From NCBI RefSeq assembly GCF_003574735.1, contig NZ_QORW01000014.1, forward strand, positions 84,943 through 148,942: 64,000 bases of DNA. Direction: 5' to 3'. The DNA comes from Dongia deserti. Its GTDB lineage: Bacteria > Pseudomonadota > Alphaproteobacteria > Dongiales > Dongiaceae. The notes under the pieces are model-generated. The model ran no database searches. It was not told the DNA's origin and saw only the letters and a list, made by a program, of their open reading frames with translations. Positions 9,137 to 18,534 of this stretch are shown in pieces (positions within the stretch are counted from its first letter, which is position 1; the number at the start of each line of letters is the position of its first letter). The position numbers and the translations under genes are program-made.

Positions 9137-10501
9137 ATGAAAACTTCTAAAAGCCGCATGAAATGGCATGAGACTGACTGGTCTGCACTGCGCCAGGCGA
9201 TCCTGGCCCACAAGGCGCGGGTCGGGGTCATAGGCCTGGGTTACGTCGGCCTGCCCCTGGGGTGCCTGTTGGCGGAGAAGGGCTTTCCGACCACCGGCTT
9301 CGACATCGACACGCCCAAGGTGACCGCGCTCAATTCCGGCCGCTCCTACATCAAGCACATTCCGAACAAGCGCATCGCCGCGATCCGCAAGGCCGGCACG
9401 TTCGAGGCCACGGATGACTTCAATGGGCTGAGGCAGATGGACGTTATCATCATCTGCGTGCCGACGCCGCTCACCAAGTATCGCGAGCCTGACCTTCAAT
9501 TCATCGTCAAGACCGGGCAGGAGATCGCGCCCAAGCTGCGCAAGGGCCAGCTGGTGGTGCTGGAGTCGAGCAGCTATCCCGGCACGACGCGCGAAGAGCT
9601 GAAGCCCATCCTGGAAGCGACCGGCCTCAAATCCGGCACTGATTTCTGGCTCGCCTATTCGCCGGAGCGCGAGGATCCCGGCAACGCCAATTTCGGCACC
9701 AACGACATTCCGAAAGTGGTGGGCGGCGACGGCAAGGTGGCGCTCGATCTCGCCATCGCGCTCTATGACCAGGTGGTGGTGAAGACCGTGCCGGTGAGCT
9801 CGCCGGAAACGGCAGAGACGGTGAAGCTGACCGAGAACATCTTCCGTGCCGTCAATATTGCGCTGGTGAACGAGCTCAAGGTGATCTGCGCCGCGATGGG
9901 CGTCGACGTGTGGGAAGTGATCGACGCAGCCAAGACCAAGCCCTTCGGCTTCATGCCGTTCTATCCCGGCCCGGGTCTTGGTGGTCACTGCATCCCGATC
10001 GACCCCTTCTATCTTACCTGGAAAGCGCGCGAGTTCGGCATCAACACCCGCTTCATCGAGCTGGCGGGCGAGATCAACACCGCGATGCCGCGCTACGTCG
10101 TCGCGCGCCTTGCGGAGGAGCTGAGCCAGCAGCGCTCCAAGGCGCTGAAGGGTGCCAACATCCTGATGCTCGGCCTCGCCTACAAGAAGAACGTCGACGA
10201 CATGCGCGAAAGCCCGGCCTTGATCCTGATCGAGCTGCTGGAAAAGGCCGGCGCCAAGGTCTCCTACCACGATCCCTTCATCCCGGCGGTGAAGCCGAGC
10301 CGCGAGCATGGGGCTCTGACGGGGCGCAAGTCGGTTCCGCTCACAGCAAAGTCACTGTCGACCGTCGATGCGGTGCTCATCGTCACCGATCACGACGATG
10401 TCGACTATTCGATGGTTGCGAAGCATGGACGGCTCGTGCTGGATACGCGGAATGCCATGAATCGCGCCGGCCTCGCCGGCACCCATATTCGCAAGGCCTG
10501 A
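9137..10501 (+). CDS. Nucleotide-sugar dehydrogenase (UDP-GlcNAc/UDP-glucose 6-dehydrogenase, WbpA/TviB type)
   Basis: The enzyme oxidises C6 of a UDP-hexose(amine) to the uronic acid, using two NAD+. The 454-residue protein has the N-terminal NAD site GVIGLGYVGLPLG and the catalytic cysteine in PGPGLGGHCIPIDPFYL. The third domain contains MLGLAYKKNVDDMRESPA. The TviB/WbpA subgroup usually uses UDP-N-acetylglucosamine. Only 8 bases separate it from the epimerase gene, so the pair likely supplies a (galact)uronic-type sugar for capsule, exopolysaccharide or O-antigen. No glycosyltransferase is nearby. Confidence 0.93.
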   Translation: MKTSKSRMKWHETDWSALRQAILAHKARVGVIGLGYVGLPLGCLLAEKGFPTTGFDIDTPKVTALNSGRSYIKHIPNKRIAAIRKAGTFEATDDFNGLRQMDVIIICVPTPLTKYREPDLQFIVKTGQEIAPKLRKGQLVVLESSSYPGTTREELKPILEATGLKSGTDFWLAYSPEREDPGNANFGTNDIPKVVGGDGKVALDLAIALYDQVVVKTVPVSSPETAETVKLTENIFRAVNIALVNELKVICAAMGVDVWEVIDAAKTKPFGFMPFYPGPGLGGHCIPIDPFYLTWKAREFGINTRFIELAGEINTAMPRYVVARLAEELSQQRSKALKGANILMLGLAYKKNVDDMRESPALILIELLEKAGAKVSYHDPFIPAVKPSREHGALTGRKSVPLTAKSLSTVDAVLIVTDHDDVDYSMVAKHGRLVLDTRNAMNRAGLAGTHIRKA

Positions 10502-10509
10502 CCTTAGGG

Positions 10510-11493
10510 ATGCCAGAGATCATCGTCACCGGCGCCGCCGGGTTCATCGGATCCTTCGTTGCGACTGCTCTGCTTGATCGCGGCCAACAGGTGCTGGGCA
10601 TTGACAGCCTCAATGCCTATTACGATCCGGCACTAAAGAAGGCGCGGCTGCAGCGGCTGGAGGGCCGCAACGGCTTCCGCTTCCGCCAGGTCGACATCGC
10701 CGATGAGGCGGCGTTGAAATCGGGACTGGAGGATGTGCTGCCCGAAGCGCATCACATCATTCATCTCGCCGCGCAGGCCGGCGTGCGGTACTCCATCCAG
10801 CAGCCGGAAGATTATGTGCGCGCCAATCTCAACGGCCATTTCAACATGCTGCAGATGGCGCGCCAGGCGCCGAAGCTCGAGCACCTGGTCTATGCCAGCT
10901 CCAGCTCTGTCTATGGTGCCTCGAAGAAGGTGCCGTTCGCGCTGGACGACGCCGCCGATCATCCGGTCTCTCTCTATGCCGCGACCAAGCGCGCGGACGA
11001 ACTGCTCAGTATTTCCTACTCGCGCATCTTTTGGCTACCCCAGACCGGATTGCGCTTCTTTACTGTTTATGGGCCGTGGGGCCGGCCCGATATGGCTTAT
11101 TACAAATTCACCAAAGCCATTCTCGAGGGGCAACCGATCGAGACCTACGCCGGCGGCGCCCTGCAGCGTGACTTCACCTACATCGACGACATTGTGGCCG
11201 GTGTCCTCGCAGCACTCGATAGACCTCCACCCGTCGGTGGAGAAGAGCCGCATCGCCTGTTCAATCTCGGCAACGACAGCCCTGAATCCGTGAACGCGCT
11301 GGTGACTGCGATCGAAGCAGCCTGCGGCCGTAAGGCCCAGCGCATCGACCAGCCCATGCCCTTGGGCGACGTGCCCAAGACCTGGGCCGACATCTCGGCG
11401 TCGCGCCAGGAACTCGGCTATTCACCGACGGTCAAGCTCGAAGAAGGCATCCGCCACTTCGTGGCGTGGTACCGCGAGTACGCGAAGGTCTGA
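10510..11493 (+). CDS. NAD-dependent UDP-sugar 4-epimerase (UDP-glucuronate epimerase type)
   Basis: This short-chain dehydrogenase of 327 residues has the NAD motif TGAAGFIGS near its N-terminus, the SSSSVYG serine motif and a YAATK catalytic YxxxK. The LRFFTVYGPWGRPDMAYYKF segment is the hallmark of UDP-glucuronate 4-epimerases. It is 8 bases behind the dehydrogenase gene with an AGGGATG start context. Together the two enzymes would convert a UDP-hexose to a UDP-galacturonic-acid-type precursor in the cytoplasm. The exact substrate depends on the dehydrogenase and is inferred. Confidence 0.92.
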   Translation: MPEIIVTGAAGFIGSFVATALLDRGQQVLGIDSLNAYYDPALKKARLQRLEGRNGFRFRQVDIADEAALKSGLEDVLPEAHHIIHLAAQAGVRYSIQQPEDYVRANLNGHFNMLQMARQAPKLEHLVYASSSSVYGASKKVPFALDDAADHPVSLYAATKRADELLSISYSRIFWLPQTGLRFFTVYGPWGRPDMAYYKFTKAILEGQPIETYAGGALQRDFTYIDDIVAGVLAALDRPPPVGGEEPHRLFNLGNDSPESVNALVTAIEAACGRKAQRIDQPMPLGDVPKTWADISASRQELGYSPTVKLEEGIRHFVAWYREYAKV

Positions 11494-11510
11494 GCCAGCA
11501 GCGCTCAGGA

Positions 11511-11669
11511 TCAGCGCTTTGCGATGATGTAGACCGCGTGGACGATCCCGGGGATGTATCCCAGGAGAGTCAACAGGATGTTCAGCCAGAACTGTCCCCC
11601 AAAGCCGACCTGCAGGAAAACGCCGAGCGGCGGAAGAAGAATTGCGATGATGATTCGAACGATGTCCAC
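11511..11669 (-). CDS. Pmp3/YqaE-family small membrane protein
   Basis: This 52-residue hydrophobic protein has two membrane helices. The segments IIIAILLPPLGVFLQVG and LLTLLGYIPGIVHAVYII match the Pmp3 (UPF0057) signature, including the PPLGV turn and the GYIPGIVHA motif. I chose the GTG at 11669 because the residues upstream are polar and unlike the family, and the protein then has the normal length of about 52. Pmp3 proteins affect membrane potential and cation tolerance in yeast and plants; the bacterial role is not settled. It is convergent with the epimerase gene. Confidence 0.85.
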   Translation of the reverse strand: MDIVRIIIAILLPPLGVFLQVGFGGQFWLNILLTLLGYIPGIVHAVYIIAKR

Positions 11670-11827
11670 TGGGGCCTTCGATTTTCTCTGTTTGACCCCT
11701 GATCTAACCGGCCACACGTTCGAGAGTTCCACGGCCGTGGCGATCACGGCGATATGTTCCGCTGCTTCTGCAGCTCGGCCTGTTCGATCTCCAAGTCCCG
11801 TTCGTCAAGGCTTTGTATGGAAGAGTC

Positions 11828-12271
11828 TCACTTCTTATGCACCCCCGGCACCCAGCAATAGCCCTCGGGATCCAATATGTAGGCCTCGCGCAATCCGTGC
11901 GGCTTGTCGGCCGCTTCCGCCAGCACGTGGTGTCCGAGCTTCTGCGCGCGCGCGACCGCCACATCCGGGTCGCAGTGATAGAGCCTGAGCTCCGCGCCCA
12001 CGCCGCGCACCTGCGCATCACCGATCAGGCCCAGGAGCGGATTGCTGTGATAGGTACCGTCGCTGTGCACCATCCATTCCGCGCGACTCGGGCCGCACGC
12101 GTACCGCAAGACCGCAAAGTCCTTGTCGGCATAGGCGACACTCGCCCCCAGTACGTCGCGTGCGAACGCGACCGCGCGGCCCACATCACGCACCAGCAGG
12201 TTGATGCCAAGCCCTTGCAGGGACCGGCCATATTCCTCGGCCGGCATGAACTCCTTGTCAGCAGCGCCCAT
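11828..12271 (-). CDS. VOC-superfamily (glyoxalase-like) protein
   Basis: This 147-residue protein shows the vicinal-oxygen-chelate fold pattern: [20 protein letters not shown] opens the first beta-alpha-beta module and [14 protein letters not shown] closes the second. The ATG at 12271 is preceded by GGGGGAAG. The reaction cannot be assigned: VOC proteins include glyoxalases, ring-cleavage dioxygenases and antibiotic-binding proteins. It is divergent from mutL, with about 75 bases between them. Confidence 0.82.
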   Translation of the reverse strand: MGAADKEFMPAEEYGRSLQGLGINLLVRDVGRAVAFARDVLGASVAYADKDFAVLRYACGPSRAEWMVHSDGTYHSNPLLGLIGDAQVRGVGAELRLYHCDPDVAVARAQKLGHHVLAEAADKPHGLREAYILDPEGYCWVPGVHKK

Positions 12272-12345
12272 CTCTTCCCCCAGCACTGATTTCCGCCATA
12301 CTAGCGACTCGGATGTTAGCCGAAAAAGCTGCTAGACTTGTCACC

Positions 12346-14172
12346 ATGACAATCCGCCTTCTGCCGCCCAATCTCGTGAACCAGATCGCCGCCGGCGAGG
12401 TGGTGGAGCGGCCCGCCTCCGTGGTGAAGGAACTTGTAGAGAATGCGCTGGATGCCGGCGCGCGCCGAATCGACATCCATCTGCGCGATGGCGGCCGCTC
12501 CCTCGTCGTGGTGGAGGATGATGGCGATGGCATGACGCGCGCGGAACTGGCGCTGAGCGTGGAGCGCCACGCCACCTCCAAGCTGCCGGACGACGACCTC
12601 GTCCACATCCATTCCTTCGGCTTCCGCGGCGAGGCCTTGCCCTCGATCGGCGCGGTCGGCCGCCTCTCGATCGCCAGCCGCGCCCGGGCCGCCGATACGG
12701 CGTGGTCGATCGCGGTCGATGGCGGAATACGATCGGAACCGCACCCGGCCGCGCGCGGCGAGGGCACGCGGGTGGAATTGCGCGACCTGTTCTATGCCGT
12801 GCCGGCGCGCCTCAAGTTCCTGAAGACGCCACGTTCGGAATTGAACGCCGCGCAGGAGATCGTGGAGCGCCTTGCCATGGCGCATCCCGATGTCAGCTTC
12901 ACCTTGCGCGATGAGGAACGGCTGGCCTTGCGCCTGCCTGCGATCGGCGCCGATCTGCTGCAGGATCCGGCGGCGGCAACCCTGGAGCGGCTCGGCGCCA
13001 TCATGGGGCGCGACTTCGCCGACAATGCCGCGCGCCTTGATGCGATGCGCGAGACCGTGCGGCTCACCGGTTTCGCCGGCTTGCCGACGCTGAACCGCGC
13101 GACCTCGACCCAGCAGTTCCTGTTCGTGAACGGCCGGCCGGTGAAGGACCGGCTCATCATCGGCGCGATCCGCGGCGCCTATCAGGATTTCCTGGCGCGC
13201 GACCGGCACCCGATGGTGGCTCTGTTTCTCGACCTGCCGTCGGAAGAAGTCGACGTGAATGTGCATCCTGCCAAGGCCGAAGTGCGCTTCCGCGACGCCG
13301 CCCTGGTGCGTGGCCTGATCGTGAGCGCCATCCGCGCCGCTCTGGCGCAGGCCGGGCACCGCGCCTCCACCACCGTCGCCACCAGCACGCTCGGTTCCTT
13401 CACCGCGCCGACGCAATTTCCGACCCAACTCTCAAGTCCGGCGCCGTGGCGCGGCTATACACCAGGGCCCGCGCGCTCCAGCACTGCGCTGGCGGCGCAG
13501 GCCATGGCCGCCTTCGCACCGCTATCGGCGGAAATCGACCGCCCCAGCGCACGTGTCGAGGAGGCGCCCACGGCGGAGAGCGCGCCAACTTCGCATCCGC
13601 TCGGTGTCGCCCGCGCGCAGCTGCACGAGACTTACATCGTTGCGCAGACGGCAGACGGCATCGTGATCATCGATCAGCATGCCGCCCATGAGCGCCTGGT
13701 CTATGAACGCATGAAGGCGGCGCTCGATGCGGGCACCGTGGCACGTCAGGCGCTGCTGATTCCCGAGGTGGTGGAGCTCGATGGCCCGAGCGCCGAGCGC
13801 TTGAGCGCGCGCGCCGGCGAGCTGGCCGAGCTCGGCCTCGTCATCGAAGGTTTCGGCAGCGGCGCCATCGTGGTGCGCGAAGTGCCGGCCCTGCTCGGCC
13901 AGTCCGATGTGCGCGGCCTGATCCAGGATCTCGCCGACGAATTGGCGGAGTTCGGCGACGCGCTCTCCTTGAAGGAGCGCCTGCAGGAGGTGTGCTCCAC
14001 GATGGCGTGCCATGGCTCGGTGCGCGCGGGCCGCCGCCTGACCCAGCCGGAAATGGACGCGCTGCTGCGCCAGATGGAAGCAACGCCCCATTCCGGCCAG
14101 TGCAACCACGGCCGCCCGACCTACGTCGAACTGAAGCTCGCCGACATCGAGCGCCTGTTCGGACGAAGGTAG
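12346..14172 (+). CDS. mutL: DNA mismatch repair protein MutL
   Basis: MutL couples mismatch recognition by MutS to strand incision. The 608-residue protein has the GHKL ATPase motifs in the first 330 residues ([20 protein letters not shown], then DDGDGM and [12 protein letters not shown]). A proline/alanine-rich linker leads to a C-terminal dimerisation domain. That domain carries the endonuclease motif [12 protein letters not shown], plus [10 protein letters not shown] and CNHGRPT. This indicates a MutL that nicks DNA itself, as expected where MutH is absent. The ATG at 12346 fits the conserved N-terminus [17 protein letters not shown]. Confidence 0.97.
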   Translation: MTIRLLPPNLVNQIAAGEVVERPASVVKELVENALDAGARRIDIHLRDGGRSLVVVEDDGDGMTRAELALSVERHATSKLPDDDLVHIHSFGFRGEALPSIGAVGRLSIASRARAADTAWSIAVDGGIRSEPHPAARGEGTRVELRDLFYAVPARLKFLKTPRSELNAAQEIVERLAMAHPDVSFTLRDEERLALRLPAIGADLLQDPAAATLERLGAIMGRDFADNAARLDAMRETVRLTGFAGLPTLNRATSTQQFLFVNGRPVKDRLIIGAIRGAYQDFLARDRHPMVALFLDLPSEEVDVNVHPAKAEVRFRDAALVRGLIVSAIRAALAQAGHRASTTVATSTLGSFTAPTQFPTQLSSPAPWRGYTPGPARSSTALAAQAMAAFAPLSAEIDRPSARVEEAPTAESAPTSHPLGVARAQLHETYIVAQTADGIVIIDQHAAHERLVYERMKAALDAGTVARQALLIPEVVELDGPSAERLSARAGELAELGLVIEGFGSGAIVVREVPALLGQSDVRGLIQDLADELAEFGDALSLKERLQEVCSTMACHGSVRAGRRLTQPEMDALLRQMEATPHSGQCNHGRPTYVELKLADIERLFGRR

Positions 14173-14178
14173 TCTTCC

Positions 14179-14712
14179 ATGCCGGCAACGGAAATCCCGG
14201 ACCGCGTCGTCTGGGCAGTGGAGACATTGGCTCTCGATCCGTCAGATCAGGTGCTGGAGATCGGCTGCGGCCACGGCCTCGCTGTCTCCCTGGTTTGCGA
14301 CAAGCTGTCACGCGGTAGACTCACGGCGATCGATCGCTCACCGAAGATGATCACAGCAGCGCAGCAGCGGAACGCGGCATATGTCGCTGCCAACAAGGTC
14401 CGGTTTGAGACTGTGGCGCTGGCAGACGGCGATTTCGGACAACGACGCTTCTCGAAAATCTTCGCCATCAATGTCAATCTATTCTGGATCGATCCATCCA
14501 AGGAACTGCCAGTGGTCAGAATGCTGCTGCGGCTGGATGGTACGCTCTATCTCTTCTATCAACCGCCGAGCTCTGCACAGCTCAAGCCATTAGCGGCCAA
14601 GCTCGCGCGCAATCTGGAAGCCGGAGGCTTCAGGGTGGACCAGGTCATCTCTGGCCGCGGCTCTGTAGGTTCGCTGTGTATCATTGCCCGGCCTGCAAAG
14701 GAGGCAGCATGA
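14179..14712 (+). CDS. Class I SAM-dependent methyltransferase
   Basis: This 177-residue protein has the SAM-binding motif VLEIGCGHGLAVSL (motif I) and an acidic residue ending strand 2 (TAIDRSPKMI). The rest is short and the methyl acceptor cannot be predicted. It starts 7 bases after mutL and its stop overlaps the next VOC gene by 4 bases (ATGA), so it belongs to the mutL transcription unit. Base composition is slightly less GC-rich than mutL, which may mean later acquisition. Confidence 0.85.
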   Translation: MPATEIPDRVVWAVETLALDPSDQVLEIGCGHGLAVSLVCDKLSRGRLTAIDRSPKMITAAQQRNAAYVAANKVRFETVALADGDFGQRRFSKIFAINVNLFWIDPSKELPVVRMLLRLDGTLYLFYQPPSSAQLKPLAAKLARNLEAGGFRVDQVISGRGSVGSLCIIARPAKEAA

Positions 14713-15098
14713 CTCAGCATCTCGCCGCCGTTGCCCTCGTCGTTCCCGACTACGACGAAGCGATCGCCTTCTATGTCGGCAAGCTCGGCTTCGAGCTGAT
14801 CGAAGACACCAGGCTCAGCGAGACCAAGCGCTGGGTGCTGGTCGCGCCGCCAGGCTCCCACGAAACGCGCCTGCTGCTGGCCAAGGCCGACAGCCCCGAG
14901 CAGAAGACCCGCATCGGCAACCAGACCGGTGGCCGTGTTTTCCTCTTCCTCCACACCGACGATTTCCAGCGCGACTACGCAACGATGCGTGACCGCGGCA
15001 TCCGCTTCCTCGAGGCGCCGCGCCACGAGCCCTATGGCACGGTCGCGGTATTCGTCGATCCCTACGGCAACAAATGGGACCTGATCCAGCCGGCGTGA
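14709..15098 (+). CDS. VOC-family protein (glyoxalase/bleomycin-resistance-like)
   Basis: This 129-residue single-domain VOC protein begins AAVALVVPDYDEAIAFYVG and ends with VFVDPYGNKWDLIQP, the typical metal-ligand Glu/His strand region of the family. The ATG at 14709 lies within the stop of the methyltransferase gene (ATGA overlap) behind an AGGAGG sequence, so translation is coupled. The substrate is unknown. Convergent with the AAA ATPase gene, with 12 bases between the stops. Confidence 0.88.
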   Translation: MTQHLAAVALVVPDYDEAIAFYVGKLGFELIEDTRLSETKRWVLVAPPGSHETRLLLAKADSPEQKTRIGNQTGGRVFLFLHTDDFQRDYATMRDRGIRFLEAPRHEPYGTVAVFVDPYGNKWDLIQPA

Positions 15099-15110
15099 TC
15101 GAGCCCGTCT

Positions 15111-17165
15111 TCAGAACCCGATCTTCACTGTGCGCAGGTTCTTTGCCGCCACTTCCTGCTCCAACAGGCGCACGATGTCGGGCGCCTCGTCGCCGGGCTG
15201 GCCGAGCAGGCGCAGCTTCTTCGCGACCACCGCGAAGTCACCGGGCGTAAGATGCTCGATGGAGCGCAGCGCCGCCGGCGGCTCGCATCCGAAGAACTGG
15301 CGATAGGCCGCAGCGCTCTGTACCGGGGTCATGAAATCGAACTTCACCTTTAAGGTGAAGCGCCGCAACGCCGCTGGATCGATGCAGTCGAGATGGTTTG
15401 TGGTGCAGGCGAAAGGCAGAGGATGGGTCTCCATCTGCACCAGCAGCTCGTTCACAATCGACACTTCCCACGATCGGCTTGCGCCCGAGCGGCTCCACAG
15501 GAAGGTCTCCACTTCGTCAATGATGAGAAAGGCGTCGTCCTGCCGCGCCTCTTCGAAGGCCTCGGCCAGGCGCTGCTCGGTTTCGCCCACCCACATGGAG
15601 AGCAGGTCGGACCCGCGCGTCAGTAGCGGCTCGAGCCCCATGGCGGCAGCGAGCGCGCGTGCAAAGGCGCTCTTGCCGGTGCCGGGCGGGCCCGAGAGGC
15701 AGAGCGAGAAATCGCGCGCGCCGCCGGGTGCGGCCAGCGCCCGCTGCAAATGCCGGAGATCAGGATCGGTGTTGGCGAGGTCGGCCTGGAAGCGGCCGTG
15801 TGTCGCGATGCGGTTCGACCGCCGCCCGCTCAGAGGGTGCGCCAGCGACTTGACGACGAAGTCGAGCTCGTCGCTGCCGCCGCCGGCCATCGCTACGGCG
15901 TGGACAGCCCCGGTCATGAGGCCCGGCGAGACCTTGTGCAGGCGCGCCAGGACATCGGCGTCTTCTGCCTGCATGCGAAGGCCCTGGCGCCGTGCCGCCG
16001 CTTCCCACAGGCGCGCACGGCCCGCGGCGGGCAGAGCCTTCATCTCGAATGCGAAGGTCATGCGCCGCAGGAAGGCGGGATCGAACTCGTCGATCGCATT
16101 GGCGGTCCATAGGACCGGCACCTGGTTCTGCTCCAGCAGCCGGTTGAAGAACACTTTCGATCCGGCGCGCCGCACCGGCCCGCGCCCGGAGCTGGCGCGC
16201 TCGCCGCGTTGCAGAATGTCCTCCATCTCGTCGAACAGCAGCAGCGCCTTGCCGCGGCGCGCCGCCAGCTTGTCCGCAAGTCGCAGTGCGTCCAGGCGAT
16301 CGCTGCGCGAGGGCTCTTCGCCGCTTTCATCGGTCTCGCCGACCGCAAACAGGTCGCGCCCGACTGCGCGCGCCACCATCTTGCAGAACTCCGACTTGCC
16401 GGTGCCCGGCCCGCCATAGAGCAGGATGTTGATTCCCATCCGCCCCTCGGCGCCGCGCAGCAGGCGCAGCACGAAGTCGCGCTCTTGCGCCACGTGGTCA
16501 TAGGCTGCCAGATCCAGCTGCGGCGGCAGTGGTTCACCGATCAGCGCACGCTCCATGTCGGCGACCGACTCGTTGGGCGGCATCAGCGCCGCGACGATGC
16601 GGTAGGGCACATAGTAAGTGAAGCGGTCGGTGCCGCTGCTGGCGATATCCACCAGATGCAGGCCCTTGAGCGGCCCACGCAGCAGCTTGTCCCAGATCTC
16701 CGTCGGCTTGCGCCCGAGGCAGAGCGCGGTGAGGCTAAGCGTATCGATTGCGCGGGTCTCCACGATGCCGTTACACAGCCGCTCGAAAGTCGCGTCGCGA
16801 TCGGTGTGGAACACGAACCGGAAGATCTCCGCTTCCAGCGGATCGAGACCCACCGCCCGCACGAACGCGTCCAGATTCGCCGAGACCGCATCCGCGGCGG
16901 TTGCGCCGGCCGATGCGCTCCTGGCGATCGCGGCCCGGAGGCGCGCCCAAAGGCGCTGCGGCAAGGGCTTGTCCCATGCCGGCGACTTGCGCTTGCGCCC
17001 CTTCGGCGTGCGCGCGGTCGTAGCGGCCTCGAAATCGAGGCCCACCATGCACTGGTTGCTGCGCAGCCAAAAGGTGAGTCGCCGGCCCGGCGGCGAAGCC
17101 GGGTCGAAGGCTTGCATCATGGCGTGCACATAGGCGGCGACTGCCGCCTGCGATGCGGTGATCAT
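15111..17165 (-). CDS. Tandem AAA+ ATPase (two ATPase domains, unknown N-domain)
   Basis: The 684-residue protein has an N-terminal domain of about 200 residues that I do not recognise, then two AAA+ modules. Module 1 has Walker A GGPGTGKS (251–258), Walker B LLLFDE (about 308–313) and arginines at 367–368. Module 2 has GPPGTGKS (492–499), FLIIDE (about 547–551), a TTN sensor-1 and RRF at 601–603. Both sites look catalytically complete. The layout recalls remodelling or unfolding ATPases of the Cdc48/SpoVK group (COG0464). It is divergent from the metallopeptidase/ATP-grasp pair, and could serve as the remodeller for that module (inference). Confidence 0.88.
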   Translation of the reverse strand: MITASQAAVAAYVHAMMQAFDPASPPGRRLTFWLRSNQCMVGLDFEAATTARTPKGRKRKSPAWDKPLPQRLWARLRAAIARSASAGATAADAVSANLDAFVRAVGLDPLEAEIFRFVFHTDRDATFERLCNGIVETRAIDTLSLTALCLGRKPTEIWDKLLRGPLKGLHLVDIASSGTDRFTYYVPYRIVAALMPPNESVADMERALIGEPLPPQLDLAAYDHVAQERDFVLRLLRGAEGRMGINILLYGGPGTGKSEFCKMVARAVGRDLFAVGETDESGEEPSRSDRLDALRLADKLAARRGKALLLFDEMEDILQRGERASSGRGPVRRAGSKVFFNRLLEQNQVPVLWTANAIDEFDPAFLRRMTFAFEMKALPAAGRARLWEAAARRQGLRMQAEDADVLARLHKVSPGLMTGAVHAVAMAGGGSDELDFVVKSLAHPLSGRRSNRIATHGRFQADLANTDPDLRHLQRALAAPGGARDFSLCLSGPPGTGKSAFARALAAAMGLEPLLTRGSDLLSMWVGETEQRLAEAFEEARQDDAFLIIDEVETFLWSRSGASRSWEVSIVNELLVQMETHPLPFACTTNHLDCIDPAALRRFTLKVKFDFMTPVQSAAAYRQFFGCEPPAALRSIEHLTPGDFAVVAKKLRLLGQPGDEAPDIVRLLEQEVAAKNLRTVKIGF

Positions 17166-17508
17166 GATTGTCGCTTTCCAAATCCAGAACGCACGGAACT
17201 CTCGGCGGCAGCGCGAAAGCGCGCCGTCTCAGGCTCAACTCTGCTCGTGTCTAACGCCGGCCTGGTCCCAGATGCCGGCCAGCGCCGCTATCGCGGCTGG
17301 AAAGCAATCCAGGACAAAGCTGGCTGCATGTGAGAACGCATGGGTTTCTCCGTTGCCAACTTTGTTCGCCGCCTAGCTGCTGGCGAAGGGCGGTGTAGCT
17401 ACCAGAAGTGCAACCGGAAATCAATCCCCCGAGTCGCGCCCGCCGCTTGCCTCTGCAGGTACCCCGTGACACCATCCCGCCGGTGGTTCCAACCCGATTC
17501 GGAGCGCC
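17166..17508. other. Non-coding divergent region between the AAA ATPase and the metallopeptidase
   Basis: No credible gene fits in these 343 bases. Short open frames have no ribosome-binding site and unlike codon use. The region must hold both divergent promoters. I see a small imperfect palindrome, CCAGCGCCGC…GCGGCTGG, at about 17279–17300, and nothing else that I can assign. Confidence 0.5.
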
Positions 17509-18534
17509 ATGGCGTCGCGGTTTCCCTGGGCCTCGTTGCCGGACGAGGAACTCCTCGAATTGCGCCTCAAGGACCTCAAGGTCACCGTCGAAGGGACGTG
17601 GCTGGAGCTGTGCCTGCGCGCGCTCCACGGCGAGCTGGAGGCGAAAGGTCTGCGCATCCGCCCACACGCCTGGATCTCCAACGAGTGGTTCAGCCCGGAT
17701 ACCACCCCCGGCATCGCGATCCCGTTCTATCTCGCCCATCCGCGCCTGATGCGGCTGGAGCGCAAGATGATCATCGACGTCGAGGGTGGCACGGTGCCGG
17801 ACTGCATGCGCATCCTGCGCCACGAGGCCGGCCACGTGATCCAGCATTCCTATCAGCTCAACCGCCGCCGCCGCTGGCAGCAATTGTTCGGCCGTTCCTC
17901 CACACGCTATCCCGATTTCTACCGGCCCAACCCCGCCAGCAAGAACTACGTCCAGCATCTGCGCCTGTGGTACGCGCAGAGCCATCCGGACGAGGATTTC
18001 GCCGAAACCTTCGCCGTCTGGCTGCGGCCGCGCTCCGACTGGCGCAAGCGCTATGAGGGCTGGCCGGCCTTCAAGAAGCTCGAATATGTCGACGAGCTGA
18101 TGCAGGAGATCGCGACAGAGCGGCCGGTGCTCACCCATCGCCATCGCATCGATCCCTTGAGCAAGCTGACGCAGACGTTGGCCGAGCACTACGCGCAGAA
18201 GCAGGCGCTCTACGCGATGCCCACCACCACGATCTATGACCGCGATCTGCGCCGCATCTTTTCCGACGAGCCGCGCCATCGCCACTGGCCGGCGGCCTCC
18301 ACCTTCATCAGGCATCATCGCGCGCGCATCCGGCGCATGGTCGCGAAATGGACCGGCGAATATCAGCTCACCCTGGATTCGGTGCTGGACGAGATGATCG
18401 CGCGCTGCCGCGAGCTCAAGCTGCGGGCCGTCGGCAATCAGCGGGAACTCATCATCAACTTCACCGTGCTATTGACGGCAAAGACGGTGCATTCGCTCTA
18501 CAGTCCGTCGCGGCGGGAATGGTTCGCGCTATGA
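17509..18534 (+). CDS. Putative zinc-binding metallopeptidase (Peptidase_Mx-like)
   Basis: The 341-residue soluble protein carries RHEAGHVIQH, giving the zinc ligands H105 and H109 and the catalytic E106. A downstream helix, HPDEDFAETFAVWL (about 159–172), should supply the third ligand. This pattern matches my recollection of the 'putative zinc-binding metallo-peptidase' family. There is no signal peptide, so it is probably cytoplasmic. Its stop overlaps the start of the ATP-grasp gene by 4 bases (ATGA), indicating coupled synthesis of a peptidase and a ligase. The substrate is unknown. Confidence 0.85.
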   Translation: MASRFPWASLPDEELLELRLKDLKVTVEGTWLELCLRALHGELEAKGLRIRPHAWISNEWFSPDTTPGIAIPFYLAHPRLMRLERKMIIDVEGGTVPDCMRILRHEAGHVIQHSYQLNRRRRWQQLFGRSSTRYPDFYRPNPASKNYVQHLRLWYAQSHPDEDFAETFAVWLRPRSDWRKRYEGWPAFKKLEYVDELMQEIATERPVLTHRHRIDPLSKLTQTLAEHYAQKQALYAMPTTTIYDRDLRRIFSDEPRHRHWPAASTFIRHHRARIRRMVAKWTGEYQLTLDSVLDEMIARCRELKLRAVGNQRELIINFTVLLTAKTVHSLYSPSRREWFAL